Source: Clostridium aminobutyricum (lineage in GTDB: Bacteria > Bacillota > Clostridia > Peptostreptococcales > Anaerovoracaceae). Taken from it: DNA of 64,000 bases. The notes below the pieces were generated by a model that ran no database searches, was not told the DNA's origin, and saw only the letters and a list, made by a program, of their open reading frames with translations. The DNA lies in the NCBI RefSeq assembly GCF_017255415.1, contig NZ_JAFJZZ010000002.1, forward strand, positions 401,413 to 465,412, read 5' to 3'. The position numbers and the translations under genes were made by a program. Below are positions 1-8,695 of the stretch, one piece after another; the first letter of the stretch is position 1; every line of letters starts with the position of its first letter.

Positions 1-138
1 ATTCTGCTTTTTACTCTTTTTTTTAATCGGCAAAAAAACCTTATCTAAAATTTCCAAGGATTTTTCTCCGCTTATTCTTATGATCCCGATTCCGCCTTCT
101 CCATAAGCTGTCGCAACCGCTGCTATCGTTTCATCCAT
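1..138 (-). CDS. mnmE: MnmE (TrmE) tRNA-modifying GTPase, N-terminal fragment
   Basis: The 46 visible codons read [20 protein letters not shown] and onward, the N-terminal folate-binding domain start typical of MnmE, which with MnmG makes the 5-carboxymethylaminomethyl group on wobble uridine of tRNAs. The start ATG at 138 follows a good AGGAG site (reverse strand, about 144-150). The rest lies outside the window. Its place after jag is the usual order rpmH-rnpA-yidD-yidC-jag-mnmE. A terminator-like hairpin separates it from jag, so it probably has its own promoter or relies on read-through. Confidence 0.9.
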   Translation of the reverse strand, partial: MDETIAAVATAYGEGGIGIIRISGEKSLEILDKVFLPIKKKSKKQN

Positions 139-210
139 ATTTTTCTCCTCTCATTGATTTTATCAATTCAAAGGGCACCTTTTCATAATTACACATTTTA
201 ACAGAGTATT

Positions 211-242
211 AGAAAAGAAGATAGCCCTTTCGGGCTACCTTC
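211..242 (-). terminator. Hairpin terminator after jag
   Basis: On the minus strand GAAGGTAGCCC, a GAAA tetraloop and GGGCTATCTTC form an 11-bp stem followed by a T-rich run. It lies 44 bases after the jag stop codon and before mnmE. Confidence 0.75.
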
Positions 243-285
243 ATCAATCATTTTAAATAATAAATATTTCCATGAAAAACACTTA

Positions 286-1128
286 CTATTTCATTTCAAT
301 TATAACCCTTCTATACGGTTCTTCACCCTCACTTCTTGTCGTGATTTTAGGGTTGCTTTGAAGAGTCGCATGGATGATCTTTCTTTCATACGGATTCATC
401 GGTTCAAGACGCACACTCTTCCTTGTCCGAACAACTTTTTCAGCTAATCTGCCTGCAAGCTGTTCTAAGGTTTTCTCTCGTTTCGCTCTATAATTTTCAG
501 CATCCACAACAACTCGTTTATATTTTTCATCATCTTTATTCACTACCAAACGTGTTAAATACTGAATGGCATCTAAGGTTTGCCCTCTTTTACCGATTAC
601 AGTGCCGGAGTCCTTACCGTTAATGTCAATATAGATACTATTTTCATTTTCTTCAGCTGTAACAGTGACATTCAATCCCATCTTTTCTGTTACTTCTTTT
701 AAGAAATCTAAAGCGGGAGATTCGGTAACAGGAACTAAATCTTCCGGTCTTTCGGCCTTCATACTTTCCAGACTTTCAAAATTTCTGCTGCTGGACTTCG
801 GTTCCTTCGATTCCTTCGGTTCTTTAAATTCCTTTTTTTCTTTTTTTGCAAATTCTTTTTTAGGCTGTTCTTTATAAGCGCTGCCATTTTTAGAATCTAC
901 GATTGGAGTTTCTTTTACAGGTTCTTTTTGTTTGATCTTCTCTGCAGGTTTTTCGATGTCCTTTTGAATAACCTTTACTTTTGCCAGTTTAGATCCTATA
1001 CCAAAAAAACCTTTTGAAGATTCTTCCAATACAATTACTTCAACTTGATCTATCGTCAATTTTAAATCAATGAGGGCAAGTCGGACGGCTTCGTCCACAT
1101 CTTTTCCCCATTTTTCTGCGTAATTCAT
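286..1128 (-). CDS. khpB: Jag/KhpB RNA-binding protein
   Basis: 280 residues with the three Jag parts in order. The Jag-N domain covers about residues 1-52 (AEKWGKDVDEAVRLAL, GFFGIGSKLAKV). A long charged linker rich in Lys, Glu and Pro covers about 55-125. A KH domain follows with the GxxG loop as GKRG (VIGKRGQTLDAIQYL), then a C-terminal R3H domain ending YRRVIIEMK. KhpB pairs with KhpA in Gram-positives as an RNA chaperone affecting cell division and elongation. It sits 21 bases after yidC in the conserved cluster; the RBS GGGG at 1137-1141 (reverse strand) supports the start. Confidence 0.95.
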   Translation of the reverse strand: MNYAEKWGKDVDEAVRLALIDLKLTIDQVEVIVLEESSKGFFGIGSKLAKVKVIQKDIEKPAEKIKQKEPVKETPIVDSKNGSAYKEQPKKEFAKKEKKEFKEPKESKEPKSSSRNFESLESMKAERPEDLVPVTESPALDFLKEVTEKMGLNVTVTAEENENSIYIDINGKDSGTVIGKRGQTLDAIQYLTRLVVNKDDEKYKRVVVDAENYRAKREKTLEQLAGRLAEKVVRTRKSVRLEPMNPYERKIIHATLQSNPKITTRSEGEEPYRRVIIEMK

Positions 1129-1149
1129 ATTCTTTTCCCCTCAATAACT

Positions 1150-1848
1150 TTATTTCTTTTGATTCTTACCCTTTAATTTTTTTCTAAGGAAATTTAGTCT
1201 AAAATTAAATCCGATTTGAACCACTGTTCCAATGAACCAGTACATTGCCAAGCCTGCCGGAAATGATCTACCCATCCAAACAATCATAATTGGGAAGAAA
1301 TATTTCATCATATTCATCATAGGAGCCATTTGAGGATTCATAGCATTGCTCCCCTGCTGACTTTGTGTCTGATTAAAAGAAATAAAAGTTGTAATACCTG
1401 ATGCAATTGGAAGAATCCATGCATCCGGCTGGCTCAAATCCTTAATCCAAAAGAAAGATTCATGAATAGCCAATAACATCGAATCACTTGAAAGATATTG
1501 CATTGGATCTCTTAATAAAGCGAAAAGTCCAAATATAATAGGCATCTGTATTATCATCGGTAAACAACCGCCCATCGGATTAAACTTCTCTTCTTTATAA
1601 AGTTCCATCATCTTTATATTCATTGTTTCTTTATCATCTGCGTGCTTTTTCTGCAAAGCCGCCACTTTCGGTTGTATATCTGCCATTCTGACAGTTGATT
1701 TTACTTGAGCCGCATAGAGCGGATACAAACAAAATTTTACAAAAACGGTAAAGACAATGAGTGTTATACCATAGTTGCTAATCAAACTATATATATAACT
1801 CAACAACCATGCCAGAGGCTGTGCAATAATACCAATAATTGCTTGCAT
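1150..1848 (-). CDS. yidC: YidC/Oxa1-family membrane insertase
   Basis: 232 residues of the Oxa1/YidC core. A first membrane segment (about 22-45) is followed by a charged cytoplasmic hairpin rich in Lys and Glu (about 50-85), then NPMGGCLPMIIQMPIIFGLF, and two further segments around 140-160 and 185-215. It inserts membrane proteins with or without SecYEG. There is no lipobox, unlike Bacillus SpoIIIJ. The position of the conserved positive charge in the first membrane helix holds Lys (VFVKFCLYPL) where many family members have Arg. It lies just downstream of yidD in the same transcription unit. Confidence 0.95.
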   Translation of the reverse strand: MQAIIGIIAQPLAWLLSYIYSLISNYGITLIVFTVFVKFCLYPLYAAQVKSTVRMADIQPKVAALQKKHADDKETMNIKMMELYKEEKFNPMGGCLPMIIQMPIIFGLFALLRDPMQYLSSDSMLLAIHESFFWIKDLSQPDAWILPIASGITTFISFNQTQSQQGSNAMNPQMAPMMNMMKYFFPIMIVWMGRSFPAGLAMYWFIGTVVQIGFNFRLNFLRKKLKGKNQKK

Positions 1849-1860
1849 TAATTTCCTCCA

Positions 1861-2079
1861 CTACTTTAAAGGATCATATCCCCCAGGATGAAAGGGGTGA
1901 CATTTTAAAATCCTTTTAATTCCAAGAAAACCGCCCTTCATTACTCCATATTTTTCAACAGCTTGTATAAAATATGTAGAACAGGTTGGATAGAACCGGC
2001 AAGTCGGCGGAAATAAAGGAGAAATGAATTTCTGATAACCTCTCACTAAACCTATTACTATTATTTTCAAATAGTTCAC
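1861..2079 (-). CDS. yidD: YidD membrane protein insertion efficiency factor
   Basis: 72 residues with the full YidD signature: [20 protein letters not shown], then [35 protein letters not shown]. The three cysteines (CRFYPTC and KCHPF) are those of the family. YidD is a small peripheral membrane protein that assists YidC-dependent insertion. The stop is 12 bases before yidC and the start 7 bases after rnpA, so it is surely cotranscribed. Confidence 0.95.
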   Translation of the reverse strand: MNYLKIIVIGLVRGYQKFISPLFPPTCRFYPTCSTYFIQAVEKYGVMKGGFLGIKRILKCHPFHPGGYDPLK

Positions 2080-2086
2080 CTTCTTA

Positions 2087-2425
2087 TTATTTTTTTAATA
2101 TCCCGGCTCTGCTCGTTAAAAATTCTATGCATTTTAAAACTTCTGCGCATTTTACACCATTGATGGTATTTCGCGCAATGAAAATAAGGTCATAACCTGT
2201 CCCTATTTTAGGTTCCAAAACTCGATAGCTTTCTTTCATCAGTCTTCTTGATCTGTTTCTCAATACGCTGTTTCCTACTTTTTTACTAGCCAAAAATCCC
2301 AATCGATTATATGGCAAACCATTCCTTCTAAAAAAAAGTACGACATACTTTCCTCCAAAGGATTTTCCTTTATTGTAAATAGCAGAAAAATCTTTTTTAT
2401 TGCGCAATACATTTTGCTTTAGCAT
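2087..2425 (-). CDS. rnpA: RNase P protein component
   Basis: 112 residues from [13 protein letters not shown]. The RNase P protein core is clear: the central cleft begins [11 protein letters not shown], and the RNR helix reads [21 protein letters not shown]. The protein binds RNase P RNA and helps remove the 5' leader from pre-tRNAs. A longer frame begins at a TTG at 2458, but the family normally starts at about this methionine and the extra 11 residues are not family-like. It follows rpmH and overlaps nothing. Confidence 0.92.
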   Translation of the reverse strand: MLKQNVLRNKKDFSAIYNKGKSFGGKYVVLFFRRNGLPYNRLGFLASKKVGNSVLRNRSRRLMKESYRVLEPKIGTGYDLIFIARNTINGVKCAEVLKCIEFLTSRAGILKK

Positions 2426-2481
2426 TACATCACCATATAAAAGGTTTATGCAATTCAAGATCGAAATAAAGTCAATCTCTA

Positions 2482-2506
2482 AACAAAAAGACCACTTTTG
2501 CGGTCT
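2482..2506 (-). terminator. Hairpin between rpmH and rnpA
   Basis: Minus-strand AGACC, a GCAAAAGT loop and GGTCT followed by TTTTTG start directly after the rpmH stop. A 5-6 bp stem is weak, so it probably acts as a partial terminator giving more L34 than RnpA message. Confidence 0.5.
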
Positions 2507-2641
2507 CTATGCTGATAACACTTTTCTTCCTCTTTCTCTTCTTCTCTTCAGTACATTTCTACCGTTCTTTGTACTCATTCTTTTTCTAAATCCATGCTCT
2601 TTAGATCTCTGCCTCTTTTTCGGCTGATAAGTCATTTTCAT
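2507..2641 (-). CDS. rpmH: 50S ribosomal protein L34
   Basis: A 44-residue protein. It begins [20 protein letters not shown] and continues [20 protein letters not shown] to VLSA, the full L34 sequence. The start at 2641 has GGAGGTG at 2649-2655 on the reverse strand; the methionine at codon 3 is an alternative. It is the first gene of the leftward cluster at the origin, facing dnaA. Confidence 0.97.
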   Translation of the reverse strand: MKMTYQPKKRQRSKEHGFRKRMSTKNGRNVLKRRRERGRKVLSA

Positions 2642-2655
2642 TCCAAAACACCTCC

Positions 2656-3082
2656 TTGTTCTGTTTCCCTTAATGATGCGCATCTAAATTTCAACACGCA
2701 CATGCGCTATACATGCCCTATAATTATACAGTCCGAAATTTCTGATGTCAATGATTATAATCAACTATTAACCCATCTAAAATAAATTTTAAAAAGATTT
2801 TTTTGCAATTTAGACTTAAAAAACTATATCTAGTTGTACTTGTGAAAAATATGCACAACTTTGTCCACTATATGTGGATAAATTCTCTTACCATGATGAA
2901 TGAACAAAGAAAATTTAACTATTGCCTGTGGATAACTTACTTGATATTATATATTCGTGCTATAATGTTACTCTAAATAGAATGACACCATATATTTTTT
3001 ATTCGATTGTTTACAAACTATAGTTATTCCGTTATAGTTATAGTTCTTGTATAAACAATATAATTAGTAAGGATGTAGATAA
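2656..3082. other. oriC part 1: rpmH-dnaA intergenic region with DnaA boxes
   Basis: An AT-rich gap of over 400 bases between the divergent rpmH and dnaA. Two perfect DnaA boxes TGTGGATAA lie at 2873-2881 and 2927-2935, in the same orientation. ATATGCACA (2850-2858) is a one-mismatch box on the other strand, and TTGTCCACT (about 2861-2869) is a weak one. The region also carries the promoters for both directions. With the dnaA-dnaN gap it forms a bipartite origin like that of Bacillus subtilis. Confidence 0.8.
3010..3038 (+). promoter_or_regulatory. Probable dnaA promoter
   Basis: TTTACA (3010-3015), a 17-base spacer and TATAGT (3033-3038) make a good sigma-A promoter about 45 bases before the dnaA start. 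A TATAAT at 2961-2966 further up has no good -35. Confidence 0.55.
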
Positions 3083-4426
3083 ATGAACGATATCAATGAA
3101 AAATGGGAGAAAGCGCTGGCTTTACTATTTCCTGAAATGACAGAAGTGAGTTATAATACTTGGCTCGTTCCGATTATTCCAATCAGAACAGATGAGAGAA
3201 ATAATAAACTTTATTTAAATCCATGCAGTGACATGAATTACAATATTTTAACTTCAAGATATCTAACCTTGATTACAAATGCGGTGGAGGTTGCCTTCGG
3301 GAAAAAATATGAAGTCATTTTGGAATTAAATGAAAGCACAGAAGAAAAGCAAGAAGACGAATACGATGCGATGAAAAAGCGTTTTCCGGATGAATATTAT
3401 TTAAATCCGAGATATAATTTCAATACATTTGTTGTAGGAAACAATAATCGTTATGCGCATGCCGCTTCTGTTGCGGTTGCCGAAGCACCGGCCGAAGCAT
3501 ACAATCCGCTTTTTTTATATGGCGCCTCCGGATTGGGGAAAACTCATTTGATGCATGCCATCGGTCAGTACATACTTCGAAATCATCCTCATTTAAAAGT
3601 GCTTTATGTTTCCTCAGAAATGTTCACAAACGAGCTGATTAAAGCTCTTGGAGAAAAGAAAAATACAGAATTCAGAAATAAATACAGAAAAATAGATGTA
3701 TTGCTAATAGACGATATACAATTTATAGAAGGAAAAGAAGCCACACAAGAAGAATTCTTCCACACTTTCAATACATTATATGATGCAAATAAACAAATCA
3801 TTATATCCAGCGACAGGCCCCCGGCTATGTTAACAAAAATAGAAGAACGTCTGCGTTCCAGATTTCAGTGGAATATTATTGCAGACATTCAGCCGCCGGA
3901 TTATGAAACCAGAGTAGCCATTTTAATGAAAAAGGCTGTGCTTGAAAATATAAACATGGATGATAACCTCGAAGAAGTCATTCATTTGATTGCAGAAAAA
4001 ATAAAAATGAATATCAGAGAATTGGAAGGAGCCTTTACAAGAGTAATCGCTTATTCCAGCTTAATCAATAAAGAAATTAATGTGGCTTTTGCGAAAGACG
4101 TGCTGAAAGATATCATGTCCAATACAGAAGTAGAAGTTACACCGGAACTGATCAAAAAGCAGGTTTGCAAACATTTCAACATTAAAACAACTGAGATTGA
4201 ATCTGCTAAGCGAACCAGAGCCTTGGCATTCCCCAGACAAATTGCTATGTACTTATGCAGAGATATGACCGATCTTTCTCTTCCGAAAGTAGGCGAATAT
4301 TTCGGAGGCCGCGATCATACCACCGTCATGCATGCGTGTGAAAAAATTTCATCTGAAATAAAAATGAATGAATCTATCAGAGAAGTGATCGAAACACTTC
4401 AACGAGAAATTAATGAGAAAAGATAA
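3083..4426 (+). CDS. dnaA: Chromosomal replication initiator DnaA
   Basis: 447 residues. The N-terminal domain I (about 1-85) contacts helicase and regulators. The AAA+ domain starts at NPRYNFNTFVVGNNNRYAHA, with Walker A GASGLGKTH and Walker B VLLIDDIQF. The C-terminal helix-turn-helix includes GEYFGGRDHTTVMHACEKI, the DnaA signature that contacts the box. It binds DnaA boxes on both sides of the gene and unwinds oriC. The start ATG follows AGGATG about 9 bases upstream. Flanking boxes suggest the usual autoregulation. Confidence 0.98.
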   Translation: MNDINEKWEKALALLFPEMTEVSYNTWLVPIIPIRTDERNNKLYLNPCSDMNYNILTSRYLTLITNAVEVAFGKKYEVILELNESTEEKQEDEYDAMKKRFPDEYYLNPRYNFNTFVVGNNNRYAHAASVAVAEAPAEAYNPLFLYGASGLGKTHLMHAIGQYILRNHPHLKVLYVSSEMFTNELIKALGEKKNTEFRNKYRKIDVLLIDDIQFIEGKEATQEEFFHTFNTLYDANKQIIISSDRPPAMLTKIEERLRSRFQWNIIADIQPPDYETRVAILMKKAVLENINMDDNLEEVIHLIAEKIKMNIRELEGAFTRVIAYSSLINKEINVAFAKDVLKDIMSNTEVEVTPELIKKQVCKHFNIKTTEIESAKRTRALAFPRQIAMYLCRDMTDLSLPKVGEYFGGRDHTTVMHACEKISSEIKMNESIREVIETLQREINEKR

Positions 4427-4600
4427 AATGGTTATCAACAATTATACAAAAAAGCGAGCATTTATTATACAAGTTATCAACAGTAAAAAATTAGTAATTA
4501 TTAAAGCAATTTCAAAGGGTTAAGGGGTTTATCAACAAATCCACAGCTACTACTGCTAATACTACTAAGTTTAATTAAAAAGAAAAAGGAGTTTTGCCAA
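4427..4600. other. oriC part 2: dnaA-dnaN gap with DnaA boxes and DnaA-trios
   Basis: TTATCAACA (one mismatch from the consensus box) occurs at 4432-4440, 4474-4482 and 4529-4537, and the last is followed at once by AAATCCACA (4538-4546). Directly after these boxes comes a run of CTA-type triplets, CTACTACTGCTAATACTACT (4547-4566). This matches the box-then-trio layout of the Bacillus unwinding element, where DnaA loads on single strands at TAG trios. AT-rich sequence follows. This is the likely duplex-unwinding site. Confidence 0.72.
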
Positions 4601-5707
4601 ATGAAATTTACCTGCAATCAGCAAGTTTTATCCAAAGCTATAAACACTGTTTCAAAAGCGGTAACCAACAGAACAACAATTCCTATTTTGAAGGGAATAT
4701 TATTAAAAGCGAAAGATGGCAAGCTTATTTTGACAGCTTCTGATTTGGATTTAAGTATAGAAAAAATTATAGAAGCAGACATTGCTATAGAAGGGGAAAT
4801 TGTCGTTCTATCAAGACTTTTCGGAGAAATCATCCGAAAACTCCCAAATGAAAACATCACATTCGACCTACAAGAAGGAAATACGTTAATTATTACTTGT
4901 TCCACTTCTCAATTCAATATCGTTTGTTTCCCATCGGATGAATTTCCAAACATCAGCACAATCGATACAAACGAAAGACTTTCTTTAGACAGAGAATTAT
5001 TTAAAGAAATGATCCGAAAAACAGCTTTTGCCGCAAGTGTAGATGAATCCAAAGGAGTTATCGTCGGTGTTTTAATAGAGCTGCAAGAGAATTATTTAAA
5101 TATGGTCGCGTTAGACGGTTTCAGAATGGCGGTCTTAAAAGAAGAAATGAAGAACGCCGGAGAAAAGAAAATTATTATTTCTTCCAAAATACTAAATGAA
5201 ATCAGTAAAATTGTTTCCGAAGTGGAAGATGAAGACCTTGATATTATTTTAGATCAAAAAAAAGCAGTTATTATTTTAGAAGGTACTCGAGTTGTTCTTC
5301 GTCTTTTAGAAGGGGAGTTTATTAAATATAGGGATATTATTCCAAAAGAAAGTAAAACGAAAGTCGTATTAAATAAAGGAAATTTCCTTGAGAGCATTGA
5401 AAGAGCTTCTCTTTTCGCAAAAGAAGGTAAAAATAATTTAGTGAAATTATCCATATCGGAGAATTTGATGAACATTACTTCCAGATCTGAAGAAGGAAAT
5501 GTAAAGGAAGAAGTCATTATTTCAAAAACAGGAGAGAATTTAGATATAGGATTTAACTCAAAATATTTGATCGATGTATTGAAGGTGATTGATGAAGATC
5601 AAATTTTATTGGAGCTCAATACCAGCGTCAGTCCTTGTTTAGTAAAACCTGTGAACGGAAATCAATTTACCTACTTAATTTTACCGGTTCGATTGACTAC
5701 AAACTAA
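4601..5707 (+). CDS. dnaN: DNA polymerase III beta subunit (sliding clamp)
   Basis: 368 residues, the usual clamp length, beginning MKFTCNQQVLSKAINTVSKA and ending NGNQFTYLILPVRLTT, the family's conserved ends. Three clamp domains of about 120 residues each form a dimeric ring that tethers the polymerase. The RBS AAAAAGGAG at 4583-4591 supports the start. It follows dnaA across the origin and ends at a clear terminator. Confidence 0.97.
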   Translation: MKFTCNQQVLSKAINTVSKAVTNRTTIPILKGILLKAKDGKLILTASDLDLSIEKIIEADIAIEGEIVVLSRLFGEIIRKLPNENITFDLQEGNTLIITCSTSQFNIVCFPSDEFPNISTIDTNERLSLDRELFKEMIRKTAFAASVDESKGVIVGVLIELQENYLNMVALDGFRMAVLKEEMKNAGEKKIIISSKILNEISKIVSEVEDEDLDIILDQKKAVIILEGTRVVLRLLEGEFIKYRDIIPKESKTKVVLNKGNFLESIERASLFAKEGKNNLVKLSISENLMNITSRSEEGNVKEEVIISKTGENLDIGFNSKYLIDVLKVIDEDQILLELNTSVSPCLVKPVNGNQFTYLILPVRLTTN

Positions 5708-5717
5708 ATACATTTTT

Positions 5718-5742
5718 GGCTGTCAAAACAGACAGCCTTTTT
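5718..5742 (+). terminator. dnaN terminator
   Basis: GGCTGTC, an AAAACA loop and GACAGCC form a 7-bp stem followed by TTTTTG, ten bases after the dnaN stop. Confidence 0.85.
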
Positions 5743-5798
5743 GTTAGAAAATAGAATGGCTATTTGTATTAAATAATTTTAGTATATAGGGAAGCAAT

Positions 5799-6890
5799 AT
5801 GAATATTACAAAGATAGAGCTGAAGGATTTTAGAAATTATGAGCATCTGAAGCTTGAATTTCATCCAAAAGTGAATATCATCCTCGGGAATAATGCACAG
5901 GGAAAAACAAATATTTTAGAATCTATTTTTTTATCTTCTCTTGGAAAGTCCTTTCGAACGTCCAATGATCATGAGATGATTCGTTTTGATTGCAAATTTT
6001 TCAGGCTTAAAATTGATGCGGAAAAAAAGAATGAAGAAATCTGCGTGGAAATGGCTGTCAGTAAAGAGAGCAAAGCTGTTAAATTAAACGGGAGAAAAAT
6101 AAAGAAAATTTCGGAACTGCTTGAAAGTGTTTATATTGTTGTATTTTCTCCGGAAGATTTGAAAATTGTAAAAGAAGAGCCCGAAAGGAGAAGAAAATTT
6201 ATCGATCGGGAACTTTGTCAAATTAAACCGATGTATTACAGCAATCTATCTAAATATAAAAAAGTTTTACTGCAGCGGAATACGTTGCTAAAAGAAAATT
6301 CTCCGAGGATTTCTTTATTGGAAATATGGGATCATGAATTGGTGGAATATGGTTCTAAAATCATTCTTCAGCGGGAAGATTTTATAAAAAAAATTGATAA
6401 AATCAGTAGTAAAATCCACAAAAATATCACGAATGGAAAAGAAAAATTACATATTCAGTATGAATCCAATGTTCCTACAATGGAGACATTGGAAGAGCAA
6501 AGAACTATATTTTTAGAAAAAGTAAAAAATTCTACTGCAAAAGATATCCAAAGAAGAAATACAAGTACAGGACCTCATCGTGATGACCTAAAAATATCAG
6601 TGAACGGAATTGATATCAGAAAATACGGATCGCAAGGTCAGCAAAGAACGGCAGCATTGTCATTGAAACTTGCGGAAATCATGTTAATCAAAGAAGAAAC
6701 GGAAGAAGATGCTATATTGTTATTAGACGATGTATTATCCGAATTGGATGAAGAAAGACAAAATTATTTGATTAACTCTTTGTCGGATACGCAGCTTTTT
6801 ATCACAGCTGCAGAGATGTCCGAAAAAGTAAAAGTATCTTTGCCACAAGGGTATACTTTTTATGTAAATAACGGACAAGTCACACAGTAA
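5799..6890 (+). CDS. recF: RecF recombination and replication repair protein
   Basis: 363 residues of an SMC-like ATPase. The N-terminus reads MNITKIELKDFRNYEHLKLE, Walker A is GNNAQGKTN, the signature region is GSQGQQRTAALSLKLAE and Walker B is ILLLDDVLSELDE. RecF works with RecO and RecR to load RecA at gaps. The S4-domain protein YaaA that usually lies between dnaN and recF is absent: the 91-base gap holds only the dnaN terminator. gyrB, normally next, is 21 kb away. Confidence 0.97.
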   Translation: MNITKIELKDFRNYEHLKLEFHPKVNIILGNNAQGKTNILESIFLSSLGKSFRTSNDHEMIRFDCKFFRLKIDAEKKNEEICVEMAVSKESKAVKLNGRKIKKISELLESVYIVVFSPEDLKIVKEEPERRRKFIDRELCQIKPMYYSNLSKYKKVLLQRNTLLKENSPRISLLEIWDHELVEYGSKIILQREDFIKKIDKISSKIHKNITNGKEKLHIQYESNVPTMETLEEQRTIFLEKVKNSTAKDIQRRNTSTGPHRDDLKISVNGIDIRKYGSQGQQRTAALSLKLAEIMLIKEETEEDAILLLDDVLSELDEERQNYLINSLSDTQLFITAAEMSEKVKVSLPQGYTFYVNNGQVTQ

Positions 6891-6895
6891 AAAAT

Positions 6896-6930
6896 GCTGC
6901 ACTAAAAAATTAATTCTAGTGCAGCTTTGA
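6896..6930 (+). terminator. recF terminator
   Basis: GCTGCACTA and TAGTGCAGC form a perfect 9-bp stem with a short AT loop, followed by TTTGATTT. It begins six bases after the recF stop and also faces the small convergent gene. Confidence 0.75.
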
Positions 6931-6937
6931 TTTCTTA

Positions 6938-7072
6938 CTAATCATTTTTTGACGGGTTTTCTTTTAATCCAAATACAGCTCTTGCACTTTCCGCTTGCGG
7001 ATCATGTTTTATATTCTTTGATTTAAATTTACCGTCTTCTTTTTTATTTTTCTTATGGTTATTATTGTTCAT
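6938..7072 (-). CDS. Small hydrophilic protein, CPC_1213-like
   Basis: A 44-residue frame: MNNNNHKKNKKEDGKFKSKN followed by IKHDPQAESARAVFGLKENP and SKND. AAGGAG lies at the correct distance (about 7080-7085, reverse strand). The core DGKFKxKNxxHDPQAESAR matches, from memory, the very small CPC_1213 family of clostridial proteins, whose function is unknown. It is highly charged, has no membrane segment or signal peptide, and converges on recF. Confidence 0.6.
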   Translation of the reverse strand: MNNNNHKKNKKEDGKFKSKNIKHDPQAESARAVFGLKENPSKND

Positions 7073-7250
7073 GACTACACTCCTTTTCAGTTTGTTAAAT
7101 TTAGTTTGTGTTATTTTAAGTTTATAATGAGTATTTTTGAATGACTATTTTAAAGAATACTTGTAAATATATGAGTGTTTTTGTTGTATTTTATCAGACA
7201 AAGATTTAATATAAAAACATTGGAATTATTATCCATTTAAATTCAAGGGT

Positions 7251-7838
7251 ATGAAAGATAGGGAAAAGATGATCAATATTTTTATGATGAATTTTTTAGA
7301 TGATAGACAAAGGTCGCTATTTGAAGAAATGTATCAAGTGCATAAAAAAACAGTATATTATATTGCCTTAAAGTATTTGAAAAATGAACAGGTTGCGGAA
7401 GAAGCTGTTCAGGAAATATTTTTTAAGGCTTTTTGTCATATAGAAAAATTCAGTTCCTTTGAACCCTATAGAGCCAAAGGTTATTTAATGCAGATTGCAA
7501 AAAATACTTCCATCGATATTTACAGAAAGGAAAATAATAGATGGGATGTCACAAATGAAGAAGAAATAGAGTTATTAACTATAGAGGATGATTTTTGTTT
7601 AGAAAAAATGATTATAAAAAAAGAGATAGCCAGACAGTTGAATTTAAGTTTAAATGATTTAAAAGAGATAGATAAGCAGATTTTAACATTACGATATATC
7701 GAGGAAAAAACCATAAAAGAAATAGCCGAAACAGTAGGATTATCCTATGAAAATACAAGAACTAGAATAATGAGGGCTAAGAGAAAATTAGCAAATTCAC
7801 TTTTAGAGGAAAAGGAGGATATGCTTAATGAATTTTGA
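7251..7838 (+). CDS. ECF-type RNA polymerase sigma factor
   Basis: 195 residues with sigma region 2 (LFEEMYQVHKKTVYYIALKY, then EEAVQEIFFKAF) and region 4 (LSLNDLKEIDKQILTLRYIE, then IKEIAETVGLSYENTRTRIM), the size and plan of extracytoplasmic-function sigma factors. The start could be 7251 or the ATG at 7269, which has the better-placed purine stretch AGGGAAAAG. The stop overlaps the start of the anti-sigma-like gene by 11 bases, so the two are translationally coupled. The signal it answers to is not visible. Confidence 0.88.
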   Translation: MKDREKMINIFMMNFLDDRQRSLFEEMYQVHKKTVYYIALKYLKNEQVAEEAVQEIFFKAFCHIEKFSSFEPYRAKGYLMQIAKNTSIDIYRKENNRWDVTNEEEIELLTIEDDFCLEKMIIKKEIARQLNLSLNDLKEIDKQILTLRYIEEKTIKEIAETVGLSYENTRTRIMRAKRKLANSLLEEKEDMLNEF

Positions 7839-8571
7839 AAATGAATTCAATGAATTTGAATTAAAAAAGGCGGCTAAGGAATTTGAAGAAACAGAAAAAG
7901 AAATCTTAGAAATGGAATCTCAAGGAAATTCAATCGTTGTTCCGAAAACGCTTGATGAAAAAATGCTGCAAATGATTCGAGAATTTGAAATACTAGCGTT
8001 ACAAAAGAATAAAAAGAAAAGATCAAAAAGAGTTCTTCGATTAGCCGCGATGATTATGATATGCATAACGGCTACTTTCGCAGTCATTACTACGAATGTA
8101 GATGCATTTCGTATCAAGTTCTTTGATATTATCGGCATAGATCATGGGGAATACATGGATATTAATATTGTGGAAAAAGGAAATGTCAGTCCGGAGGTAA
8201 AGGAAAAGTTTCCGGAAGAATGGGACAATGTTTTTTATCCGATGTCCCTACCTGAGGGTTATGAACTGATTGAGGCAGACAGTTTGGGAAGCCTAAAAGG
8301 ATTAACTTTTTCTATGAAAGAAAAGGAAGATATTTATATTTCTTTAGATTATACGCCGATAGGTGAGTGGAATCAATCAATCGACAGTGAAAATGCAGTG
8401 GTAGGTAAAACAAAAGTAAATAATAAAGATGCTTTATATACGTCCAAAGAAGGCCGTAATATTTTAGTATGGGCAGACAACGGATATGAATTTACTTTAA
8501 TAACTTATGATATAACGATAGAGAAAGCTGTGGAAGTGGCAGATAGTATAGCTTATGTAAATCTACAATAA
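7828..8571 (+). CDS. Membrane-anchored anti-sigma-like protein with DUF4367 domain
   Basis: 247 residues. An acidic N-terminal cytoplasmic part (1-65) is followed by one membrane segment at about 70-88 (RLAAMIMICITATFAVITT) and an extracellular domain with the DUF4367 look (YPMSLPEGYELIEAD, ISLDYTPI, DALYTSKEGRNILVWADNGY). Such proteins sequester an ECF sigma factor until a surface signal arrives. It overlaps the sigma gene and is followed by a terminator at 8658. No zinc-binding ZAS motif HxxxCxxC is present, so the binding mode is uncertain. Confidence 0.72.
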   Translation: MNFENEFNEFELKKAAKEFEETEKEILEMESQGNSIVVPKTLDEKMLQMIREFEILALQKNKKKRSKRVLRLAAMIMICITATFAVITTNVDAFRIKFFDIIGIDHGEYMDINIVEKGNVSPEVKEKFPEEWDNVFYPMSLPEGYELIEADSLGSLKGLTFSMKEKEDIYISLDYTPIGEWNQSIDSENAVVGKTKVNNKDALYTSKEGRNILVWADNGYEFTLITYDITIEKAVEVADSIAYVNLQ

Positions 8572-8657
8572 ATTTAAAAAAATAATATTTTTACTTTTTA
8601 CGTTTTAATAATAAAATACTATTAAAAATTAAGAAGAAAGGGTATATTCCAAATAAC

Positions 8658-8684
8658 GGGTTCTGTTTTACAGAGCCTTTTTTA
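8658..8684 (+). terminator. Terminator of the sigma/anti-sigma unit
   Basis: GGTTCTGT, TTT and ACAGAGCC form an 8-bp stem with one G-U pair, followed by TTTTTTATTTT. Confidence 0.8.
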
Positions 8685-8695
8685 TTTTAATTAAT

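Noticed and set aside
2087..2458. Longer rnpA starting at the TTG at 2458
   Set aside because: The added residues are not conserved and the ATG at 2425 fits the family start.
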